A stretch of DNA of 64,000 nt, taken from positions 62,001-126,000 of the forward strand of contig NZ_JAERJD010000001.1 of NCBI RefSeq assembly GCF_018257795.1, in the 5' to 3' direction. The DNA is from Citrobacter sp. JGM124 (GTDB taxonomy: Bacteria; Pseudomonadota; Gammaproteobacteria; Enterobacterales; Enterobacteriaceae). This document shows positions 50,063 to 59,780 of this stretch, piece after piece (positions within the stretch are counted from its first letter, which is position 1; each line of letters opens with the position of its first letter). Under the pieces are notes generated by a model, which was not told where the DNA came from, searched no databases, and worked only from the letters and a program-made list of their open reading frames with translations. The position numbers were made by a program, and so were the translations under genes.

Positions 50063-52933
50063 TTGAACTATCTTGTCTCTTTCCGTAATACCCTGAAAAT
50101 TTCCCGCTATCTTTTTCGGGCTCTGGTGCTGTTATTTTGGCTGCTGATTGTACTGCTTTCTGTATTTTATATTATTAATGCTCTACATCAGCGAGAGTCA
50201 GAGATAAGACAAGAATTTAATACGAATTTTGATCAAACCCAGCGTTTCATACAGCGCAGTAGTGATGTTATCAAAGATCTCAAATACGTCACTGAAAATA
50301 GATTTATCACCCCAATAGACCCTCAGCCCCCGGTAGATGCTGAAGACAGTTTGCCTGAGACTCCCACGTTCATGCCTTTATTGGAGCCCTCCAATTGCTC
50401 AGTAACCCGTGAAAGCTGGAATACGCCTGTACAGTCTCTGGCGGGATATCTCCATTACTGGCAGGAGAATTTTTCTACAGTTTACGATCTTAACCGGATT
50501 TTTTTAGTGATTGATGACGGGCAATGTATTGCGAATTTTGGCCTCAGAGATATGCCATTTGAACGCGACAGCACCCTCAGAATGCTCCAGAGTCGGGTAC
50601 AGGATTATTACGGAACCGCTCGAAATGAGCGGCCTAATAGTCTCTATTGGATAGAACAGGGGCCACGTCCCGGGCTGGGTTATTTTTATACGATAACACC
50701 GGTTTATCAGTCAAACAGACTCCAGGGGCTGTTGGGCATAGAGCAAAGTGTAAGAACCGAAAACTTTTTTATACCCGGTTCGTTACCCGTAGGGGTCGGT
50801 ATTTTTGATGAATCAGGTAAGCTGTTAATCTCCCTGCGTGGTTCTGATCCTCGCCTTGAGCTGGAAAATAGCTGGTTACAGAACCGTACCTGGTTCGGTT
50901 ACAGCTCTGGTTTTAAATCACTGGTGTTGAAGAAGAATCTCTCCCCCACATCGTTGACTGTGGTTTATTCGGTGCCCGTGGAATTTGTTTTTGACACTAT
51001 CCGGTTGTCGGTTATTAATGCCGTGATACTGAATCTGCTGATAGGTCTGGGGCTGCTGCTGCTGACTCGGATGTATGAGCGGCGCGTCTTTGTGCCAGCA
51101 GAGAGTGATGCGCGACGCTTAGAAGAAAATGAACAGTTTAATCATAAAATAGTCGCATCTGCCCCGGTTGGGATCTGTATCTTGCGCACGCGGGATGGCA
51201 CGAATATTCTCAGTAACGAGCTGGCACATGACTACCTGAGCATGCTGACTCATGAGGACAGGCAAAAACTCACGCAGATTATTTGCGGGCAACAAGTCAA
51301 TTTTGTCGATGTTCTGACCAGTAATCAGACAAACCTGCAAATGAGCTTTGTTCATTCACGTTACCGTAATGAAAATGTTGCCATATGCGTATTGGTGGAT
51401 GTCAGTGCCCGGGTAAAAATGGAAGAGTCTCTGCAAGAGATGGCCCAGTCTTCTGAGCAGGCGAGCCAGTCAAAATCCATGTTCCTTGCTACCGTGAGTC
51501 ATGAATTACGCACGCCGTTATACGGGATTATTGGTAACCTTGATTTGTTGCGTAACGAGACCTTACCAAAGGGTGCAGACAGGCTGGTAACAGCCATGAG
51601 CAATTCCTCCAGCCTTTTATTAAAAATCATCAGTGACATTCTCGATTTCTCGAAAATAGAGTCTGAGCAATTAAAAATAGAGCCACGAGAATTCTCACCT
51701 CGTGAAGCCCTTGATCACATTACAGCGAACTATTTACCACTGGTAGTCAGAAAACAACTTGGGCTGTACTGCTTTATTGAACCCGAAGTTCCCCTGACGT
51801 TATCAGGCGACTCAATGCGCCTGCAGCAGGTGATTTCCAATCTGCTGAGTAATGCGATTAAGTTTACTGATTTCGGCTGTATTATTATCCATGTCGCACT
51901 CCAGGATGATTACCTTAGCTTCCGGGTTCGGGATACCGGGATCGGTATCCCGTCGAAGGAGTTGATGAGCTTGTTTGATCCCTTCTTTCAGGTCGGATCT
52001 GGGGTTCAGCACAATTTTCAGGGTACAGGGCTGGGGCTGGCTATCAGTGAAAAACTGATTAACATGATGGATGGCGATATTTCAGTTGACAGTGAACCGG
52101 GCATGGGGAGCCAGTTCACGGTGCGTATTCCTCTTTATCATGCTCATTTTGCGCCGGTCGTCGAATGTGAGGAATTTACACGTTATTGTTGCTGGCTCGA
52201 TGTACGCAATGATTCATTAAGCGACTACCTTAAATTGCTGCTAGTTGACTGTGGGATGACTGTACGCTACTGGACAGGGGAAGAGCCCAGTTCCAACGAT
52301 ATTCTGATCAGTGATGAAAAACGTAAAAGTCCATGGGGTGGTAAGGCGAGCATTATTTTTGACCACTCTCATATTGGGCTTCCTGTTGAACGCCATGCAG
52401 GAGAATGGATATACAGTACGGTATCCCCCCATGAGCTCCCGATGCTGTTAGCACGTATTTATGGCATGACTGCTGAACGGCAAAATCTGCGGACCGAATT
52501 ATTTCAATTATCAACAGATAACGAGAAGAGTGAAAATAATGAAGATATGCTGATTCTGGTCGTGGACGATCATCCCATCAACCGTCGATTACTTGCAGAC
52601 CAGTTAAGCCTGCTTGGTTATCGTTGCAGAACAGCCAATGACGGTGTGGATGCGCTTAATGTGATCAGTAAAAACCATATTGATATTGTTTTAAGTGACG
52701 TAAACATGCCGAATATGGACGGTTATCGTCTGACACAGCATATTCGTGAGCTGGGGTTAACCATGCCGGTCATTGGGGTAACCGCGAATGCGCTTGCAGA
52801 AGAAAAACAACGTTGTATTGCTTCAGGAATGGACAGTTGTCTTTCTAAACCGGTAACCCTGGACGTGGTCAGGCTGACACTGGAAAAATATGCAGCACAG
52901 GTCAGGAAAACACGTCAACTCCATGAAGTATAA
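50063..52933 (+). CDS. rcsC: Hybrid sensor kinase RcsC
   Basis: A 956-residue inner-membrane hybrid histidine kinase at the head of the Rcs phosphorelay. Two membrane segments (about 19-41 and 314-335) bracket a periplasmic domain. The kinase core has H480 in ATVSHELRTPLYG, the N-box SNLLSNAIKFTD and the G-boxes VRDTGIGIP and GTGLGLAI. An ABL region leads to a receiver with the phospho-acceptor D879 (LSDVNMPNMDGYR). Translation appears to start at the TTG at 50063, because MNYLVSFRNTLKISRYLFRAL matches the homologous N-terminus and no ATG is suitable. It is convergent with rcsB. Confidence 0.95.
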   Translation: MNYLVSFRNTLKISRYLFRALVLLFWLLIVLLSVFYIINALHQRESEIRQEFNTNFDQTQRFIQRSSDVIKDLKYVTENRFITPIDPQPPVDAEDSLPETPTFMPLLEPSNCSVTRESWNTPVQSLAGYLHYWQENFSTVYDLNRIFLVIDDGQCIANFGLRDMPFERDSTLRMLQSRVQDYYGTARNERPNSLYWIEQGPRPGLGYFYTITPVYQSNRLQGLLGIEQSVRTENFFIPGSLPVGVGIFDESGKLLISLRGSDPRLELENSWLQNRTWFGYSSGFKSLVLKKNLSPTSLTVVYSVPVEFVFDTIRLSVINAVILNLLIGLGLLLLTRMYERRVFVPAESDARRLEENEQFNHKIVASAPVGICILRTRDGTNILSNELAHDYLSMLTHEDRQKLTQIICGQQVNFVDVLTSNQTNLQMSFVHSRYRNENVAICVLVDVSARVKMEESLQEMAQSSEQASQSKSMFLATVSHELRTPLYGIIGNLDLLRNETLPKGADRLVTAMSNSSSLLLKIISDILDFSKIESEQLKIEPREFSPREALDHITANYLPLVVRKQLGLYCFIEPEVPLTLSGDSMRLQQVISNLLSNAIKFTDFGCIIIHVALQDDYLSFRVRDTGIGIPSKELMSLFDPFFQVGSGVQHNFQGTGLGLAISEKLINMMDGDISVDSEPGMGSQFTVRIPLYHAHFAPVVECEEFTRYCCWLDVRNDSLSDYLKLLLVDCGMTVRYWTGEEPSSNDILISDEKRKSPWGGKASIIFDHSHIGLPVERHAGEWIYSTVSPHELPMLLARIYGMTAERQNLRTELFQLSTDNEKSENNEDMLILVVDDHPINRRLLADQLSLLGYRCRTANDGVDALNVISKNHIDIVLSDVNMPNMDGYRLTQHIRELGLTMPVIGVTANALAEEKQRCIASGMDSCLSKPVTLDVVRLTLEKYAAQVRKTRQLHEV

Positions 52934-52943
52934 CAAGAGTGCG

Positions 52944-52978
52944 GATCTATTCCCCTGTTTTCATCAGGGGAATAGATC
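52944..52978. terminator. Perfect 14-bp hairpin between rcsC and rcsB
   Basis: GATCTATTCCCCTG (52944-52957) and CAGGGGAATAGATC (52965-52978) are exact reverse complements around a 7-base loop. It lies between convergent stop codons and has no T run on either strand. It is taken as a shared 3'-end structure. Confidence 0.7.
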
Positions 52979-52997
52979 GCTAATGCTTCGACGGTAC

Positions 52998-53648
52998 TTA
53001 CTCTTTATCTTCCGGTGCCAGGCTAACCGATGAGAGATAATTCAGTAAGGCAATATCATTTTCAACACCCAACTTCATCATTGCAGATTTCTTTTGGCTG
53101 CTGATGGTTTTAATACTGCGGTTGAGTTTACGCGCTATTTCAGTAACCAAAAAGCCTTCAGCAAACAGGCGCAGAACTTCGCTCTCTTTTGGCGAAAGGC
53201 GTTTGTCACCATAGCCGCCAGCATTAATTTTTTCTAACAGGCGAGAGACACTTTCCGGGGTAAATGTCTTGCCCTTTTGCAGCGCGACTAATGCTTTTGG
53301 TAAATCAGTCGGTGCTCCTTGTTTCAGTACAATACCTTCGATATCCAGGTCTAATACTGCGCTTAAAATCGCGGGGTTATTGTTCATCGTTAACACGATG
53401 ATTGACAGGTCAGGAAAGTGACGTTTGATATATTTGATCAGAGTGATCCCATCGCCATATTTCTCTCCAGGCATGGACAGGTCTGTTATCAGTACATTTG
53501 CTTCCAGTTTAGGAAGTTTATTGATAAGCGTTGTGGAGTCTTCAAATTCACCAACAATATTAACCCACTCTATCTGTTCGAGAGATTTACGAATACCGAA
53601 CAGAACTATCGGGTGGTCGTCGGCAATAATTACGTTCATATTAGTCAT
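52998..53648 (-). CDS. rcsB: Response regulator RcsB
   Basis: A 216-residue NarL/FixJ-type regulator. The receiver has D56 (LITDLSMPG), and the C-terminal LuxR-type helix-turn-helix spans about 150-210 (LSPKESEVLRLFAEGFLVTEIARKLNRS). It controls capsule, motility and envelope genes, and in E. coli also lrhA. The frame extends to 53726, but the ATG at 53648 (MTNMNVIIADDHP) is the family start. It overlaps the rcsD stop by eight bases, so translation is coupled. Confidence 0.97.
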   Translation of the reverse strand: MTNMNVIIADDHPIVLFGIRKSLEQIEWVNIVGEFEDSTTLINKLPKLEANVLITDLSMPGEKYGDGITLIKYIKRHFPDLSIIVLTMNNNPAILSAVLDLDIEGIVLKQGAPTDLPKALVALQKGKTFTPESVSRLLEKINAGGYGDKRLSPKESEVLRLFAEGFLVTEIARKLNRSIKTISSQKKSAMMKLGVENDIALLNYLSSVSLAPEDKE

Positions 53649-56322
53649 GTAATAGGCTACCTTGCTGAAGCAGACGCTTGACATAGGTGTCAATGTCGTT
53701 GATATATTTTTGTATGTCCGGAGCATTATTATCGTGGATATGATGCTCTAAGGTTTCACATAGCTGTTTGCCAGGAAGCAAGTTAAGCATAGCAAAAACA
53801 CCTTTCAGACGGTGTGCTATCTGTCCCAGGGCATCAACGTTGTTTGCTGCTAATTCAGCATAGAGTCGTAGTATATCTTCAGGTACTGTTTCGACAAACA
53901 GGGCGTAATACCCGCTGCTGTAAAGCTGTAAAAACTCCTTGTCTGTTATTAATGGAGATGGGTTTTGCTCAACATTCAGCTGCGCTTCTATCAGCTGTAG
54001 TATGGCATCTTGCATCGCGCTGTTGATATTAAAGTTAACCCGAAATTGTTCAGGTCCTATATTTTGGATTTCAGCCACATCATCGCTTAAAAGTAGCCCT
54101 GAAGCAGTAAGATTTGACGGATTGTCAGTCAGAAAGATATCGAAATGCTCATTGGCGACTCTTTCATCCGTGATGACGCAACTGGCCCCAAAATTCTCAA
54201 GCCAGCGTATCATTATCTTACGTACCTCACTGGACGTGATATCCAGCATAGCGACCACATCATCCAGCAACCGTTCGCCATCTGTCTCAGTCAGAGTCAC
54301 TGTTGGCATGGTGACGGATAAATCGTATCGGGTACCCATAGGCTGGCGAGTTGTGATCTTCAATGCCCCATCAAGTTGCGTTGCCAGACGCTCACAGAGG
54401 TAAAATGTCAGCCCATTGGCCTTCCCGTGCCTGTCCTGATACGTATCGCTAAGGTAGGGGAACGTAAGATTATCGACTTCGCCATGGCTAATGCCAGACC
54501 CAGTGTCAACAAGAGAAAATAAAAGCTGCCCATTTCCTGAGGGCGCTTCCCGTATTTCAAGGGTTATCTTACCAATCTGTGTGGTTGTGATGGAGTATTG
54601 CAGCAATAAAATCAGAATATGGCGCAGAGTTTGCGCATCACCATAACGCTGAATGTTTGCCGGCAGTCTGTTATCCACTACTAAGTGCAGGCCTTTGCGT
54701 TGCAATGAGGGAAGTATTGTTTTGACGATATCATCAACCAGTGAAGCAAGTACAAAATCGGCATCATGACGCTGCCATTTATCGGCTTCTACACTGTTCA
54801 GTAGCCGAATTTCATCAACTCGCTGGACCAACACTTGAATGGCATTCACAAATGGCCCCCGATGATTTTCTGGCATAGCAGTAGAAAACGCCATGATATC
54901 CTGAGCCGGTAACAGCAACGACTCGCCAAGGTGCTGCATAAAAGAACGCCGGGTTTGCTGATTTTTGTCGAGCAATTTCTGTGCTTGTTTTAGTTTTTTG
55001 TTGACCAGTATCTCCCGGTCTTGATCACGAATAAAAAAGAGTTGTGTCTGAGGTGTAATGTGACTGCGAAACTGTAAAATTTCATAAAGTTCATTATTCA
55101 CGGTTACCTGAATTGTCCCCTGGTGTTGCTCAGACATGGACATTATTTTTTGCACGTTGAGGTGAGGCAACAGGCGATCAGCCATTTTATTGCTAACTAT
55201 GGCGCGATTTGACGCTAAATCCCAGGCAACAAACCCCAATGGTAAGTGGGTAACGATGTCATTATTCAGAGTCTGTAAATTATGCAGTTCATCTGATTCA
55301 TCGGCAGGAGCTGAACTGGGTACTGGAGGGTGACGAAATGTTCTTAAGCCAAAAAAGGCCAGTCCCAGTAATCCTAAATTGAGTAACAACGGCAGTAAAA
55401 GATTTCTTATAATATCAAGGATTAATTGGCTGTAAGGCACCTGCCAGATCAGGGCCATCGGAGTGGACATAATCGGTGCATTTATTTCAATACGGGCACG
55501 GCTGAAGTGGATACTGGTGTTGTATCCAGGATCCTTATCGGTGGGCGTCATGGCCCCTGTCGAATTTACTGATTCGATAAGGAAATCATCGGGTGACATC
55601 TGTGGTGGCAGTAAGTTATTAATTGGAAGGTCGAAGGCGACGACTGTTGCCAGGTGGCCTGGCTGATTAAATGTGGTACGCAGGGTAAAATAGTGGATGT
55701 TCTGCCAGTTGAGTTTACGCAGTGAAGAGAAACTTTCTCGTTCATCGAGTACGTTGGCTTGGTGAAGCATTTCCGTCCGGCGTGAATCGATGATCGCCTC
55801 AATGACTGAATCGCGGAATCCAGAGGATATATCCCTCAGGGGGAGTGTCGAGACCAGAATCAAACTATTATCCTGGCCGTTTAAGTAGTACATCGACCAG
55901 GAATTATCTTCAGCACCCCATAATGTGTCCAGATAGCTGGATATCTGCTGTGTCATATCAAGCGTTGCATTATCATGTGGACCAAAGATGATCGCTTCTG
56001 TTTTTAGTCGAGGTTTTTCAAGATAATACACTTCCTGACGCAGGCGGGTCTCCTGCACTCTTTTTTCAGGTGGTGGTGGCGTCATCGTCACGTTGTTATA
56101 CAACTGCCATGTTGCATAGCGGTAGGTTTCGACTCGTTTATTGAGCGTGTCGGCAATATTGGCAACCTGTTCGCTTTTTGCTGATAACCAGCTAGTGACG
56201 GCACTTTGTACCATGGCACAAAGCGTGACGAGCAGGACAACGATCAGTAACAAGAAGAAACGCGTGATGCTGCCAGAAAAAAAAGAAACCTTGTTGAAAG
56301 AAGAGTGTTCAGATTGATCCAT
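53641..56322 (-). CDS. rcsD: Phosphotransfer protein RcsD
   Basis: An 893-residue inner-membrane protein that passes phosphate from RcsC to RcsB. Two membrane segments (about 17-39 and 308-330) surround a periplasmic domain. A histidine-kinase-like region lacks the catalytic H-box: the equivalent of the H-box reads SFMQHLGESLLLP. The C-terminal HPt domain has the phospho-acceptor H837 in IAHRLKGVFAMLN. It is the first gene of rcsD-rcsB. Confidence 0.96.
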   Translation of the reverse strand: MDQSEHSSFNKVSFFSGSITRFFLLLIVVLLVTLCAMVQSAVTSWLSAKSEQVANIADTLNKRVETYRYATWQLYNNVTMTPPPPEKRVQETRLRQEVYYLEKPRLKTEAIIFGPHDNATLDMTQQISSYLDTLWGAEDNSWSMYYLNGQDNSLILVSTLPLRDISSGFRDSVIEAIIDSRRTEMLHQANVLDERESFSSLRKLNWQNIHYFTLRTTFNQPGHLATVVAFDLPINNLLPPQMSPDDFLIESVNSTGAMTPTDKDPGYNTSIHFSRARIEINAPIMSTPMALIWQVPYSQLILDIIRNLLLPLLLNLGLLGLAFFGLRTFRHPPVPSSAPADESDELHNLQTLNNDIVTHLPLGFVAWDLASNRAIVSNKMADRLLPHLNVQKIMSMSEQHQGTIQVTVNNELYEILQFRSHITPQTQLFFIRDQDREILVNKKLKQAQKLLDKNQQTRRSFMQHLGESLLLPAQDIMAFSTAMPENHRGPFVNAIQVLVQRVDEIRLLNSVEADKWQRHDADFVLASLVDDIVKTILPSLQRKGLHLVVDNRLPANIQRYGDAQTLRHILILLLQYSITTTQIGKITLEIREAPSGNGQLLFSLVDTGSGISHGEVDNLTFPYLSDTYQDRHGKANGLTFYLCERLATQLDGALKITTRQPMGTRYDLSVTMPTVTLTETDGERLLDDVVAMLDITSSEVRKIMIRWLENFGASCVITDERVANEHFDIFLTDNPSNLTASGLLLSDDVAEIQNIGPEQFRVNFNINSAMQDAILQLIEAQLNVEQNPSPLITDKEFLQLYSSGYYALFVETVPEDILRLYAELAANNVDALGQIAHRLKGVFAMLNLLPGKQLCETLEHHIHDNNAPDIQKYINDIDTYVKRLLQQGSLLHD

Positions 56323-56866
56323 CGTTTATGCACAACCTGGCTTATCGCCATTTTTAAGATTAAACCATACTCAAGTACGCAACAGAATAACGCAAATCCT
56401 CCAGGAACGTCGAACAATAAGCATTCTACGGGGATGGCAAATCTTAAGATGTTTTCAGGTTATGGCGGGTGTAAAATGAAATGCAATTAAAATCAGAGTG
56501 TTACTCTTTTGTGATGTGCCACTATGAGATATGGAAGTAAAGCCGTTTTTATCTTTTTGTCAGTGAATTGATAATGGTATTTCTATTCTTTGCATCGCTA
56601 TCAGGATTGAAAGAGAAGATATAAAGGCTAAATAATGTATTAACACAATGCAAAATTAGGAATAATCTGTAATTAAGCCAGTAATAAAATGGGTATTGAT
56701 TTTTCAGACCGGAGATTCAGGAAACACCGAACTCAGTGTATTAAAAAATATAAAGCTGTCAGGTGAGCGGTGTGTGATTTGAATCATTGGGGAAAAAGAA
56801 GCGTGGATAAACGAATGGCCCGGTGTTCATTTGTAAAAAGAACAGTGGGAGAGTGTAAAATAAAGT
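56323..56866. promoter_or_regulatory. rcsD upstream region, up to micF
   Basis: A 544-base, AT-rich region between the rcsD start and the micF terminator. It should contain the rcsD promoter. No open frame with support was seen, and I did not identify a specific operator. Confidence 0.4.
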
Positions 56867-56959
56867 AAAAAAAACCGGATGCAAGCACCCGGTATTAAAG
56901 TGTGAAATGACATTCAGAATCGAATGACGATAATAAATAAATAAATTAATGATGATAGC
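56867..56959 (-). ncRNA. micF: Small regulatory RNA MicF
   Basis: Read on the minus strand, the RNA begins GCTATCATCATTAAT, the conserved MicF 5' seed that pairs with ompF mRNA, and ends with a GC stem (ACCGG/CCGGT with TGC-AA-GCA inside) and eight T. The span from the seed to the T run is 93 bases, the E. coli length, and the position, divergent from ompC, is the same. The middle part has changed but keeps CGTCATTC and CTGAATGTC blocks. MicF represses translation of the OmpF porin together with Hfq. Confidence 0.9.
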
Positions 56960-57288
56960 GGGATTAATTTTAGGCTCTGATGCAGGAAAAAAATTACCAT
57001 TCAGTGCTAAATCTCAGGTGTCTTTCTACATTATTGATATTTAAGGTTTTTATTTTTGCTTGATGATTAGTGCTAATATTCCCCCTATGAGTAAACGTAA
57101 AAAGTTCCCTTGTATTAACTTTTTGTTACACCTATATTGATAAGTGAAACATCTATTTAGCTTTCGTATCATAAACGCATTGGATTATTTCCCATTTGTT
57201 TCGGACAATAGACGCGCCTGATGGTTAATTCGTTGATCATTGTGCAGTGGTAAATAAAAAGGCATATAACAAATAGAGGGTAAATAAT
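56960..57288. promoter_or_regulatory. micF-ompC divergent regulatory region
   Basis: A 329-base spacer. GTTACA (57125-57130) and GTGAAACATCT (57144-57154) resemble the tandem OmpR C1 sites of E. coli ompC, which share GAAACATCT. The region should hold the promoters of both micF and ompC. Confidence 0.65.
57125..57155 (+). promoter_or_regulatory. Candidate OmpR binding site of ompC
   Basis: GAAACATCT is shared exactly with the E. coli C1 site. It is about 135 bases upstream of the ompC start codon. Confidence 0.6.
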
Positions 57289-58401
57289 ATGAAACTTAAA
57301 GCTCTATCCCTTCTGGTTCCAGCATTACTGGTAGCCGGTGCAGCTCAGGCTGCTGAAGTTTACAACAAAGATGGCAACAAATTAGACCTGTACGGCAAAC
57401 TGGACGGTCTGCACTATTTTTCTAAAGACAAAGGTCAGGATGGTGATCAGTCTTATGCACGTCTGGGCTTCAAAGGTGAAACTCAGATCAATAGCGAACT
57501 GACAGGTTACGGTCAGTGGGAATATCAGATTCAGGGTAACAACTCTGAATCAGGTTCAGATAACTCCAACTCATGGACTCGTCTGGCATTTGCTGGTCTG
57601 AAATTCGGCGATGCAGGCTCTTTCGACTATGGTCGTAACTACGGCGTAGTTTATGATGTGACTTCATGGACTGACGTACTGCCAGAATTCGGTGGTGATA
57701 CCTATGGTGCGGATAACTTCATGCAATCGCGTGCTAGCGGTGTAGCGACTTACCGTAACTCTGACTTCTTTGGTCTGGTTGACGGCCTGGCTTTCGCTCT
57801 GCAATACCAGGGTAAAAATGGTAGCGCTGAACAGAGCAACAACGGTCGTTCCCCACTGTATCAGAACGGTGACGGCTTCGGTGGTTCTTTGACCTATGAT
57901 ATTGGTCAGGGCTTCAGCGTAGGTACCGCCATTGCCAGCTCTAAACGTACCAGCGAACAGAATTCTGCTGCATACTATGGTGATGGTAAAGATGCAACTA
58001 CCTACACCGGTGGTCTGAAATATGACGCTAACAACATCTATCTGGCAGCTCAGTACACTCAGAGCTACAACGCAACCCGTTTCGGTACCAGCAGCAAGGA
58101 TGACGTATCTGGTTTTGCTAACAAAGCAGAGAACATTGAGTTAGTTGCTCAGTACCAGTTTGACTTCGGTCTGCGTCCATCCCTGGCTTACCTGCAGTCT
58201 AAAGGTAAGAAAATTGAGAATGGTTACAACAACCAGGACCTGCTGAAATATATCGACCTGGGCGCAACTTACTACTTCAACAAAAATATGTCTACCTACG
58301 TTGATTATAAAATCAACCTGCTGGACAGCAATGAGTTTACTCAGAAAGCTAACATCAACACCGACAACATCGTTGCTTTAGGTCTGGTTTACCAGTTCTA
58401 A
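57289..58401 (+). CDS. ompC: Outer-membrane porin OmpC
   Basis: A 370-residue trimeric general porin. The signal peptide is residues 1-21 ([21 protein letters not shown]), then the mature start [16 protein letters not shown]. The constriction loop L3 carries [13 protein letters not shown], and [29 protein letters not shown] and the final VYQF with C-terminal phenylalanine fit the 16-strand barrel. The L3 and strand sequences are nearer to E. coli OmpC than to OmpF. An ATAGAGGGT ribosome site precedes the ATG. Confidence 0.96.
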   Translation: MKLKALSLLVPALLVAGAAQAAEVYNKDGNKLDLYGKLDGLHYFSKDKGQDGDQSYARLGFKGETQINSELTGYGQWEYQIQGNNSESGSDNSNSWTRLAFAGLKFGDAGSFDYGRNYGVVYDVTSWTDVLPEFGGDTYGADNFMQSRASGVATYRNSDFFGLVDGLAFALQYQGKNGSAEQSNNGRSPLYQNGDGFGGSLTYDIGQGFSVGTAIASSKRTSEQNSAAYYGDGKDATTYTGGLKYDANNIYLAAQYTQSYNATRFGTSSKDDVSGFANKAENIELVAQYQFDFGLRPSLAYLQSKGKKIENGYNNQDLLKYIDLGATYYFNKNMSTYVDYKINLLDSNEFTQKANINTDNIVALGLVYQF

Positions 58402-58450
58402 TGTAACGAATGACAAGGGGCAGGACGTTTCTGCTCCTCTGTTAGCAGAA

Positions 58451-58478
58451 ATAAAGGCGCCGAAAGGCGCCTTTATTG
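58451..58478 (+). terminator. Terminator after ompC
   Basis: ATAAAGGCGCC (58451-58461) and GGCGCCTTTAT (58466-58476) form an 11-bp stem capped by a GAAA tetraloop, followed by a short T tract. Confidence 0.85.
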
Positions 58479-58549
58479 TCTCTTTCCTGCCTGTTTTGCC
58501 TCCCTTTTTTATCGTATTCTGACCCGCTTTAATAATGAGACTGTTCCCC

Positions 58550-59596
58550 ATGAATCTACGTATGTTTTGCCAAATTTGGCTTGTGATATTGGTTGTGCTA
58601 CTGGCAGGGTGTGACAAGCCTGACCCGAGCGCCTCACAGGCTTCAGTGCTTGAAGGTAAGACAATGGGGACGTTCTGGCGAGTGAGTCTGGCTGGTGTTG
58701 ATCGTTCGCAAGTACAGGGGCTCCGGGAAAAGATTCAGGCACAGCTAGATGCGGATGACATGCTGATGTCAACCTGGAAGAAGGACTCCGCGTTATCCCG
58801 CTTTAATCAGTTCAAGGGCACGACACCTTACCCTGTCAGTGAAGGAATGAGCGACATTATTACTATGGCGCTGCGTATTGGGGCAAAAACGCATAACACT
58901 ATGGATATCACTGTTGGCCCTTTGGTTGATTTATGGGGGTTTGGTCCACATAAAGCGCCGGAGAGAACGCCTGATGAGGAACAGATTAATGCCACCAAGG
59001 CATTAACCGGGCTGGAGCATCTGCGGGTGATAAATGCCTCGGGTCAGCAATGGCTACAGAAATCATTGCCTGAACTGTCGGTCGATCTTTCCACCATCGG
59101 GGAGGGCTATGCCGCGGATCATCTGGCAAAACTTCTGGAACAAAATGGTATCAGTCGCTATCTGGTTTCGGTTGGAGGCACGGTGGTTACCCGGGGAATG
59201 AACCCACAGGGCAAGGCCTGGCGGGTAGCGATACAGAAACCCACGGATCGGGAGATGGCGATACAGGCACTGGTTGATATTAATGGCCATGCCATCAGTA
59301 CCTCTGGTAGCTATCTGAATTACTATGAGCTCGATGGCAAGCGTATTTCTCATATTATCGATCCCCGGACAGGGCGACCCATTACGCATAATTTAGTTTC
59401 TGTGTCTGTTATCGGGACGACCGCCATGGAAGCGGATGGCTGGGATACCGGTTTAATGGTACTGGGGACAGAAAAAGCGAAACAAGTGGCGGAAAAAGAG
59501 GGGCTGGCAGTCTATCTGATCACCAAAGAGGGTAACGGCTTCAGTACCTGGATGTCTCCCCAGTTTAAAACTTTCCTGCTGGAGGAGTATCAATAA
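58550..59596 (+). CDS. apbE: FAD:protein FMN transferase ApbE
   Basis: A lipoprotein that attaches FMN to threonines of periplasm-facing flavoproteins such as Nqr and Rnf subunits. The lipobox is LLAGC with C21. GKTMGTFWRVS, MDITVGPLVDLWGFGP, SVDLSTIGEGYAADH, GISTSGSY-like AISTSGSYLNYY and HIIDPRTGRPI are the family motifs, and the metal-ligand segments are complete. The ATG at 58550 gives the usual short signal peptide; an in-frame ATG at 58535 would add five residues, and neither has a good ribosome site. Confidence 0.94.
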   Translation: MNLRMFCQIWLVILVVLLAGCDKPDPSASQASVLEGKTMGTFWRVSLAGVDRSQVQGLREKIQAQLDADDMLMSTWKKDSALSRFNQFKGTTPYPVSEGMSDIITMALRIGAKTHNTMDITVGPLVDLWGFGPHKAPERTPDEEQINATKALTGLEHLRVINASGQQWLQKSLPELSVDLSTIGEGYAADHLAKLLEQNGISRYLVSVGGTVVTRGMNPQGKAWRVAIQKPTDREMAIQALVDINGHAISTSGSYLNYYELDGKRISHIIDPRTGRPITHNLVSVSVIGTTAMEADGWDTGLMVLGTEKAKQVAEKEGLAVYLITKEGNGFSTWMSPQFKTFLLEEYQ

Positions 59597-59705
59597 CAGA
59601 TATTTTAAAACGTAAGGGGGATAAGCCAACGTTCAGGGAAAGGTGATCTCTTCTAAGGGCAGTGCTGTATTGCGCCCTGCCTTTATCCATATCAGCCAAA
59701 TCGAA

Positions 59706-59724
59706 TAAAATGAGAATTATTCTT
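59706..59724 (+). promoter_or_regulatory. Candidate Fur box upstream of yojI
   Basis: The AT-rich sequence with AATGAGAATTATTCTT at its core matches 13 of 19 positions of the Fur consensus. It lies 57 bases before the yojI start. A moderate match, with no further proof. Confidence 0.5.
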
Positions 59725-59780
59725 GAAGTAAGGAGCGGTCTGTTTACACTGCAGACTGTTTTACTTTAGATGATTGAGAT

